Origin: Verrucomicrobiaceae bacterium
Lineage (GTDB): Bacteria > Verrucomicrobiota > Verrucomicrobiae > Verrucomicrobiales > Akkermansiaceae
Direction: 5' to 3'
DNA length: 11,776 bases
Assembly (NCBI GenBank): GCA_947372405.1
Contig: CANBTO010000100.1
Span: 1-11,776 of the forward strand
Both the position numbers and the translations under genes were made by a program. The notes below the pieces were generated by a model, which saw only the letters and a program-made list of their open reading frames with translations, had not been told where the DNA came from and searched no databases. Positions 7,002 to 11,776 of the stretch are shown here, piece after piece (positions within the stretch are counted from its first letter, which is position 1; every line of letters begins with the position of its first letter).

Positions 7002-8144
7002 ATGAAGACGTTTCTGAGGACCTTGGCAATGTTGGCAGCGGTTGTGCTTTCACCAGCCCTTTGTGCAATGGGTGGGGAAAATGAAGGGAGAACCCCACTG
7101 CTGCTGGCGAATTACTACTGCTGGTATCACGACGGGCAGCATCCCACGCATCCATTCCTGCACTGGACCTATCCCTCATCCGAAAACAACGAGTTGGCGA
7201 AGCTGGCGCGGAAGCCGGGGGAGCCGCCTCCGAACAGCATGTTCCGTCCGCTCGTCGGCTTCTACGACAGCGCCGATCCGGTGGTCGCTGAATGGCACGT
7301 TCAACTGGCGAAGGCGGCGGGGATCGATGCGTTTCTCGTGGACTGGTGGGACACGCACGACGCTCTCGACCAGAACGTTGATCGCGGGATCGTGGCTGCG
7401 GCAGGCAAGCACGGTTTCAAGTTCGCACTGCTCGATGAACGCGCGCAGTTCCACCAAAAGTTCGAAGATTATCAGGTCATGCTGGCGCGTGCTCTGAAAC
7501 GCTACAAGGATCACCCGGCCTACCTCCGCATCGACGGACGTCCCGTGGTGTATCTCTACCAAGTGGCGACAGAACCGGGGCTTGCCGCTGCCGAGTTTCC
7601 GCTGCTAAAAAAACACGTCGAGAGCGAGGTGGGCCCCGTCTATTGGATCGTGGACAAGATCGCCCACGATGCCAAAGCTGCCAATGCGGGTGACAAGGAC
7701 CGCGAAAAGCGCATCCCCGAGGATTGGCTCGCTACTCCGGGCGTGGACAGCTTCGCCTTCTACAGTACGTTCTCGAACTTCCGGGCACACGAATACGGCG
7801 CCCTCGTCGGCAAATATCGCTACCTGACAAAGCTCGCTCACGATGCGGGAAAAAAGATGCTCCTGCCAGTCCATCCCGGCCACGACAACTCCCGCTTCCG
7901 CGACGATCCCTACGTCATGCCGCGTCGCGACGGACAGACCCTGCGCGATTTCCTCCGCGCCGCCGCCGCCGCCGGAGCCGACTACATCATGGTCACGAGC
8001 TGGAACGAATGGCCCGAGTCCACCGTGATCGAACCTTCCAGCACATGGAGTGACCCTTACAAGTATTTAAGAGTTATCGCTGAGTGGCGGGGAAGAAAAT
8101 TTGAAATTCCGCCGACTCCCTTCGTTCCTGGCGAAGCAAAATAA
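7002..8144 (+). CDS. Secreted GH99/WbsX-like glycoside hydrolase-type protein
   Basis: The 380-residue protein has a Sec signal peptide (about residues 1-22, MKTFLRTLAMLAAVVLSPAL). The remainder is a single (beta/alpha)8-type domain resembling the GH99 endo-alpha-mannosidase and WbsX (glycosyltransferase-associated, GH99-like) families. Characteristic segments are ANYYCWYHDG near the N-terminus, AKAAGIDAFLVDWWD, DGRPVVYLYQ, and the C-terminal SWNEWPESTVIEPS. In GH99 the catalytic pair lies in a NEWxE arrangement; the equivalents here are E336 and E339, and both are present. An alpha-linked mannan or similar polysaccharide is the likely substrate class, but specificity cannot be read from the sequence. 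The gene is intact, follows the cytochrome-like gene by 24 bp, and has no Shine-Dalgarno sequence. A secreted hydrolase next to secreted propeller and cytochrome genes fits polysaccharide degradation by Verrucomicrobiota. Confidence 0.85.
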   Translation: MKTFLRTLAMLAAVVLSPALCAMGGENEGRTPLLLANYYCWYHDGQHPTHPFLHWTYPSSENNELAKLARKPGEPPPNSMFRPLVGFYDSADPVVAEWHVQLAKAAGIDAFLVDWWDTHDALDQNVDRGIVAAAGKHGFKFALLDERAQFHQKFEDYQVMLARALKRYKDHPAYLRIDGRPVVYLYQVATEPGLAAAEFPLLKKHVESEVGPVYWIVDKIAHDAKAANAGDKDREKRIPEDWLATPGVDSFAFYSTFSNFRAHEYGALVGKYRYLTKLAHDAGKKMLLPVHPGHDNSRFRDDPYVMPRRDGQTLRDFLRAAAAAGADYIMVTSWNEWPESTVIEPSSTWSDPYKYLRVIAEWRGRKFEIPPTPFVPGEAK

Positions 8145-8178
8145 ATAGCAAGTCGACGATACTTGCTTCCTCCATCAC
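8143..8178 (+). repeat. Diverged spacer element, copy 2
   Basis: This is the counterpart of the element at 6972-7001, now downstream of the GH99-like gene and upstream of the broken esterase gene. The two copies share AAATA(A/G)CAAGTC(A/G)AC and TTCCT-2 bases-ATCAC in the same order. It could be a shared regulatory or processing sequence, or a trace of duplication. The match is short, so chance is not excluded. Confidence 0.35.
8147..8167 (+). terminator. Stem-loop just after the GH99-like gene; weak terminator candidate
   Basis: A perfect 7-bp inverted repeat, AGCAAGT (8147-8153) and ACTTGCT (8161-8167), encloses a 7-base loop and begins 2 bases after the stop codon. No run of T follows, so it is not a standard Rho-independent terminator. 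It could stabilise or process the 3' end of the mRNA. Confidence 0.3.
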
Positions 8179-8203
8179 TGGTAACTAAAAAACCTACCCC
8201 ATC

Positions 8204-8419
8204 ATGCGTCAAATCATTCTTGTCTTCGTATGTGCAATTCTCAATTTCAGACCGTCGTTCGGAGTAAATCTTCCTGTGCCGGACAATGTCGCCTTCGAGA
8301 AAGCCCCCGAGTATTCCAACCCCGACAACCAGCACCTGTAGGTCGATCTTACCATTCCGAAAGTAGACCTTGTCTCTTTCCCGGCTGCAGCATTCCCCAC
8401 CCAGGCACCTAACCCGTAG
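8204..8419 (+). pseudogene. Remnant of a secreted alpha/beta-hydrolase (esterase/lipase) gene
   Basis: From ATG 8204 the frame reads a signal peptide (MRQIILVFVCAILNFRPSFG), then LPVPDNVAFEKAPEYSNP and DNQHL. An in-frame TAG follows at 8339-8341, and beyond it VDLTIPKVDLVSFPAA continues in the same frame to a second TAG at 8417-8419. The pattern ...EYxNPDxQHLxxDLxxPK...FPA matches the N-terminus of secreted verrucomicrobial/planctomycete esterases, where FPA is soon followed by the oxyanion-hole HGGG. Here the sequence turns into unrelated residues before HGGG, and no catalytic Ser, Asp or His is present. It is therefore a gene stub with a premature amber codon and a lost 3' portion. The match is from recalled family patterns. 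A real 45-residue secreted peptide is possible but less likely, because similarity continues past the stop. Confidence 0.6.
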
Positions 8420-8463
8420 GGAGAAAATTTCGTTAAAGTTTCACATTAAACCAACCAATACCC

Positions 8464-9798
8464 ATGGAATTCCTTTGTCCAAGCTGCCAGATGCAACTGA
8501 AGTCTGAACCCGATCAGGCGGGTCAGCTCGTCCGTTGCCCCGGGTGCAACGCCCGTCTTCAGATCCCTGCAAACCCCGCGAACATGCCGTCGTCGTCCTT
8601 GACCAAGCGTGGCGCGGCCAATTCGACGACTGGCCGCTACGGCTGGAAGGAAACAGACCCGACCAACCCGGACATGTTCGTCAGTCTGGGAATAGGCGTC
8701 GCCCTGTTGGCGGTCTGGTTTCTGGTCCTGCTGCCATTCAATCCGGCAGCCGGTAAATCGAACGCTACCTACACCACGATGGAGTTCGTAGCGTCGCTGT
8801 TCTTCAAGCACTTCCTCGTCAGCCTGCTCAACACGCTGTTCTTCTGCTGGTCCATTGCCATCCTCTTCCTCAAATTCAAGAAACTCCGCCACCAGAAGGC
8901 CGCGCTGTTGCTCGACGTGCTGCCGATGCGCATCGGCAAGGAGATCAACGCCGGAAATGTCGCACAGTTCATCGACCATGTTTACAAGCTGCCGCGCAAG
9001 CTGAGGGACAGCCTGATGGTGAACCGGATCCGCAAGGCGCTCGAGCTTTTCGAGATCCGCCAGTCGGCTTCCGATGTTCGCGAAATGATGGCCAGCCAGT
9101 CCGAAATCGACAGCGCCCGCATCGGCGGCAGTTACACCCTGACCCGAGCCTTCCTGTGGGCGATCCCGCTGCTCGGCTTCATCGGCACCGTAATCGGGCT
9201 TTCCCAAGCCATCGGCGGGATGAATTTCGCCAACATCGAAGACGTGGGGAAAATCGTATCTTCGATCAACAATGTCACCAGCGGTCTGGGAACGGCCTTT
9301 GATGCCACCCTGCTCGGCCTGGTGCTGGCGATGACGCTGAATTTCCCGCTCAACTCGCTCTCGAAACAGGAGGATGACAATCTCAACGCGATCGACGCCT
9401 TCTGCAACGAAGTGCTGCTGCCGAGGCTCAATGACGGCGTCGGAGCCGGCAATGGCGACGCCGCGGCGATTGCTGACACCGTCGTCAAGCAACTCGCCAA
9501 TGCTCATCAGGACCTTCTGGCAGATCTGAACGCGCTTTCCTCACGGATGGTCGATTACGCAACCAGCCTCGACGAGAAGATGGCAGCCTTTCAAAACACC
9601 GTGACCGAGGAATTCGTCACCAAGACTTCGGCGATGCGGGAGGAGTCCGACAAGGCCGTCAAGGAGTCGATGGAAAAGGTTTCGACATATCTCGGTGGCC
9701 TGGAGTCCGGCATCAAAGGGCTGAATGACGTGCTGACCAGTCTCGGTGGCAAGCAGATCGTCATCCAGCAGACGAAGCGGAAGTGGCCCTGGTCCTAG
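8464..9798 (+). CDS. Zinc-ribbon MotA/TolQ/ExbB-type proton-channel protein
   Basis: The 444-residue inner-membrane protein should form the ring of an ion-driven motor or energy-transducing complex. Residues 5-28 are a zinc ribbon (C5-x2-C8-x16-C25-x2-C28), followed by a polar linker. Four predicted membrane helices lie at about 71-92, 117-138, 229-252 and 277-300, with a large cytoplasmic loop between the second and third, which is a MotA-like layout. The third helix has PLLGFIGTVIGL (T242) and the fourth GTAFDATLLGLVLAM (T277, T282), matching the MotA/TolQ/ExbB signature with its pore-lining threonines. Residues about 310-440 are a long helical, probably coiled-coil cytoplasmic tail. The start at 8464 is fixed by the zinc ribbon; an AT-rich leader (8420-8463) precedes it, without a Shine-Dalgarno sequence. 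Two MotB/ExbD-like genes follow after 26 and 17 bp. The family call is firm; the cargo or process powered is unknown. Compare ZorA and AglR, which are relatives by architecture only. Confidence 0.88.
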   Translation: MEFLCPSCQMQLKSEPDQAGQLVRCPGCNARLQIPANPANMPSSSLTKRGAANSTTGRYGWKETDPTNPDMFVSLGIGVALLAVWFLVLLPFNPAAGKSNATYTTMEFVASLFFKHFLVSLLNTLFFCWSIAILFLKFKKLRHQKAALLLDVLPMRIGKEINAGNVAQFIDHVYKLPRKLRDSLMVNRIRKALELFEIRQSASDVREMMASQSEIDSARIGGSYTLTRAFLWAIPLLGFIGTVIGLSQAIGGMNFANIEDVGKIVSSINNVTSGLGTAFDATLLGLVLAMTLNFPLNSLSKQEDDNLNAIDAFCNEVLLPRLNDGVGAGNGDAAAIADTVVKQLANAHQDLLADLNALSSRMVDYATSLDEKMAAFQNTVTEEFVTKTSAMREESDKAVKESMEKVSTYLGGLESGIKGLNDVLTSLGGKQIVIQQTKRKWPWS

Positions 9799-9824
9799 CA
9801 TTCTGATTTTCACGTTCCACAGTC

Positions 9825-10649
9825 ATGGCCAAGCGACGCAAAGGAAGCCAAGGAGAGGTGATGCTCATCCCCTTTTTGGACATCCTGTGTTCGCTCATCG
9901 GCATCCTCATTCTGATCATCGTCGTGCTCTGCGTCGCCAACACCCAGCAGAGCAAAGGCCGCACACCGGAGGAGGTGGCCACCGCCCGGAAATTCGACGA
10001 ACTTTCCAAGCAGCGGAAATCACTCGAAATGGACTGCATCAGGATGAACTCGAAGATCGCGGAGTTGGAGTTGCTGAAGACAGACTCCATCGAGAAGCAG
10101 ACGCGTCTGACAGAACTGAAAAAGCGCCTGAACCTGACAGGCGAGGAGGCCACGGCGAACAAGGCGGAAGCCGCGAAGATCCAGAAGCAAATCGAGGATC
10201 TCCTGCCTCAGATCGAGGCTCTGGTCCGCCAGATGCCGGCGATTCAGAAAGAGATCGAGGAACTCAACAAGCAGCTCGCCATTCGCAACAAGAAGCCGGA
10301 CGAAAAGCCCGTGCCGGTCGTCATCCAGCCTTCCGGAACCGGACAGGGCGGACAAAAGAAGCTTTTCTTCGTCGAAACATCTAACGGAACAATCACTCTT
10401 CGCAAGGATCTCACAGATAAACAGAACATCGGAACTGGAGCCCTGGTCACGGACAAGAGCTACAATGACTTCCTTTCCCAGGTTAAAAGCACGCCCAACG
10501 CCATGTTGATTTTCCTGATGCGCCAGGACGGTGACGCCTCATACAATCTCGCCGCTGGCATTGCGCAGAGCAAATACGCAATCCTCACCGGCAAGCTGCC
10601 GATCCCCGGAGCGGGTGAGGTGGACCTGAGAATGTTCTACAAAAACTGA
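9825..10649 (+). CDS. ExbD/TolR-like plug protein with coiled coil, first of a pair
   Basis: The 274-residue protein has a basic cytoplasmic start (MAKRRKG) and one membrane helix at about 14-38. The helix carries D19 in IPFLDILCSLIG, the position of the proton-accepting aspartate of ExbD/TolR/MotB proteins. Residues about 54-156 form a Lys/Glu-rich coiled coil, then there is a short Pro-rich linker. A C-terminal periplasmic domain (about 180-274) has KLFFVETSNGTITL and FLMRQDGDASYNLA (D235-Y240). There is no OmpA-type peptidoglycan-binding domain. It should pair with the channel protein encoded 26 bp upstream. Residues 1-5, G7, E11 and D19 coincide with the next gene product, and both share DGxA(S/T)Y, so the two are paralogues of different length. 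There is no Shine-Dalgarno sequence. Confidence 0.82.
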   Translation: MAKRRKGSQGEVMLIPFLDILCSLIGILILIIVVLCVANTQQSKGRTPEEVATARKFDELSKQRKSLEMDCIRMNSKIAELELLKTDSIEKQTRLTELKKRLNLTGEEATANKAEAAKIQKQIEDLLPQIEALVRQMPAIQKEIEELNKQLAIRNKKPDEKPVPVVIQPSGTGQGGQKKLFFVETSNGTITLRKDLTDKQNIGTGALVTDKSYNDFLSQVKSTPNAMLIFLMRQDGDASYNLAAGIAQSKYAILTGKLPIPGAGEVDLRMFYKN

Positions 10650-10666
10650 CATGAACTTGCATTAAT

Positions 10667-11776
10667 ATGGCGAAACGCAGACATGGCAACGAAGCCGAAC
10701 TTCCGTTCGTCGCGCTGATGGACACGATGACCAATGTCGTCGGCGTTCTAACCATCGTACTCGTGATGGCGGGCATCAGCATCGCCCACGCCGTAAAACG
10801 AATCCTGACCGATCTTCCGCCCGCCACGTCCGCCCAGGTCGCGGAGGTGCTTTCCTCGATCGCCCGGACCAAAGCCGAAATCGCGGCCAACGAACAAAAG
10901 ACGGCCACTCTTTCCGGTCTCCCTAACAAAGGCGATATCGAAGTCGAACTCGACCGTCTTGAAGCCCAGGTCAAGGAGAAGGACATCAAACTGTTCGATC
11001 TTCCCGTTCTCGGCAAGGAATTGGCCTCAAAATCCGACGAGCGTTCCAAAAAGGAGGCTGAACTTTCCGCCCTGATCACCGAGCGCGACCGCCTCAAGGC
11101 CCTGCTCGATACCACCCCGGTGCCAAAAGCTCCGGAAGAGAAGATCGTTCGCATTCCCAACAGCCGTGACATCCCCAAGGATGCGAACGTCTACTACTGC
11201 TTTGTTCGCGCGGATCAGGTGTATTTCGTAGATCTCATTTCCGCAAAGGAAAAGGTCATGGCCGAGTTGAAGCATGAGGAGCATAACCTGATCAAACAAC
11301 GTATCAAAGTCCCGAAGGCCAAGGACCGCATCATCTACGACCAGGCTCAGATTGTGAACCTTCTGGCAAAAAAGCCGATGGAAGTCCGCGGCCAGAAGAT
11401 CCATGTGCCTTTCAACAAGCCCTGGCCCGGTCTCAACGTTCACATCGATCTTCCCGCCGGAAAAGGTGATGCGTCTCTGGCTGACATGGATAATCCGAGG
11501 GGCAGGTTTCTTTCGATGGTTTACAACCTCAGCTCGTTGCCGAAAGTGGTGCTGATGTTCGAAGTCAATCTTGACGGTTTTGCCACTTACCTGAAGGCCC
11601 GCGAGATCGTCGACCGCTACCGCATCCCATGCGGCTGGGAAATCAACGGCAACACCACGATCTGGACCCCGCTAGAGATCGAGGTCAACCGCATGGAGGA
11701 GCCCCCGCCACCACCTCCGCCGGCACCGCCAGATCCCAACCCGCCGCCACCACCGCCAAAACGACAACTCGACTGA
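10667..11776 (+). CDS. MotB/ExbD-like plug protein with coiled coil and proline-rich tail, second of a pair
   Basis: The 369-residue protein begins MAKRRHG and has one membrane helix at about 19-40, led by D19 in ALMDTMTNVVGVL. The D-x-M-T pattern recalls MotB (DFMT) more than ExbD. Residues about 56-150 are coiled coil. Residues about 165-343 form a mixed alpha/beta periplasmic region with NVYYCFVRADQVYFVDL and VVLMFEVNLDGFATYLKA (D303-Y308), then CGWEINGN. The last 24 residues (346-369) are almost all proline, ending KRQLD; such a stretch may span the periplasm or bind a partner. There is no OmpA-like domain. It starts 17 bp after the first plug gene, without a Shine-Dalgarno sequence, and its stop is the last codon of the window, so the operon may go on. 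Its function is inferred from the aspartate, topology and neighbours. Confidence 0.8.
   Translation: MAKRRHGNEAELPFVALMDTMTNVVGVLTIVLVMAGISIAHAVKRILTDLPPATSAQVAEVLSSIARTKAEIAANEQKTATLSGLPNKGDIEVELDRLEAQVKEKDIKLFDLPVLGKELASKSDERSKKEAELSALITERDRLKALLDTTPVPKAPEEKIVRIPNSRDIPKDANVYYCFVRADQVYFVDLISAKEKVMAELKHEEHNLIKQRIKVPKAKDRIIYDQAQIVNLLAKKPMEVRGQKIHVPFNKPWPGLNVHIDLPAGKGDASLADMDNPRGRFLSMVYNLSSLPKVVLMFEVNLDGFATYLKAREIVDRYRIPCGWEINGNTTIWTPLEIEVNRMEEPPPPPPPAPPDPNPPPPPPKRQLD

Noticed and set aside
8339..8341. Amber codon read through or reassigned (e.g. pyrrolysine)
   Set aside because: TAG also ends the channel gene at 9796-9798, and the esterase frame stops again at 8417-8419 without any catalytic residues. 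A broken gene explains it better.
8446..9507. Long minus-strand open frame of 353 codons opposite the channel gene
   Set aside because: Its translation is rich in His, Gln, Arg and Glu with no family pattern, while the + strand encodes an obvious channel protein. It is a shadow of codon bias.
8464..11776. Zorya anti-phage system (ZorA/ZorB)
   Set aside because: The ring-plus-plug layout is similar, but there is no OmpA-like peptidoglycan-binding domain in either plug protein and no ZorC, ZorD or ZorE gene in view.
8464..11776. Ordinary ExbB-ExbD-TonB transport or Tol-Pal system
   Set aside because: No TonB, TolA, TolB or Pal. The zinc ribbon, coiled coils and large periplasmic domains do not fit standard members.
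1..11776. CRISPR arrays, tRNA or rRNA genes, insertion sequences, riboswitches
   Set aside because: No regularly spaced repeats, no tRNA-like cloverleaf, no transposase-like product or terminal inverted repeats, and no conserved riboswitch core was noticed by reading. A covariance-model scan was not possible here.

Overview
The window looks like a chromosomal segment of a verrucomicrobial (Planctomycetota-Verrucomicrobiota group) bacterium. The basis is the set of families: a PSCyt1/DUF1587/DUF1588/DUF1585 secreted cytochrome-like protein, a GH99/WbsX-like secreted hydrolase, an Na+-NQR subunit, and a zinc-ribbon MotA/ExbB-type channel with two MotB/ExbD-like partners. Every gene I can support is on the + strand. 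Almost none has a recognisable Shine-Dalgarno sequence. The species cannot be named from the sequence.

Region 1 (1-4282) is a compact metabolic cluster. It starts with the 3' end of nqrF, the NADH-oxidising subunit of the sodium pump. A TIM-barrel sugar isomerase/epimerase-like gene follows after 2 bp. Then come an aldose 1-epimerase (overlapping as ATGA), a Gfo/Idh/MocA dehydrogenase and a second TIM-barrel epimerase of the hydroxypyruvate isomerase/D-tagatose 3-epimerase type. The last four look like one operon for conversion of a sugar or cyclitol: anomer interconversion, NAD(P)-dependent oxidation, and epimerisation or isomerisation. The actual substrate is not visible.

Region 2 (4283-8463) looks accessory and partly decayed. 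A 215-bp spacer with no convincing gene leads to a secreted beta-propeller gene, which is coupled by ATGA to a secreted cytochrome-like gene. That second gene is much shorter than its family: DUF1587 is joined directly to DUF1588, so the middle is missing, and the C-terminal CxxCH has become CxxCQ. Next is an intact GH99-like secreted hydrolase. It is followed by a stem-loop and the stub of a secreted alpha/beta-hydrolase gene, broken by an amber codon and ended before its catalytic motifs. The two spacers flanking the GH99-like gene share a diverged sequence element.

Region 3 (8464-11776) is a three-gene cassette. The first product is a MotA/TolQ/ExbB-type membrane protein with an N-terminal zinc ribbon and a C-terminal helical tail. 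The other two are distinct but related MotB/ExbD-like proteins. Each begins MAKRR, has a single transmembrane helix with an aspartate at residue 19, then a coiled coil and a periplasmic domain carrying DGxA(S/T)Y. I read this as an ion-driven motor or energy-transducing complex with a possibly heteromeric plug pair, and it is the best candidate here for an undescribed system. The window stops exactly at the end of its third gene, so any downstream partners are out of sight.
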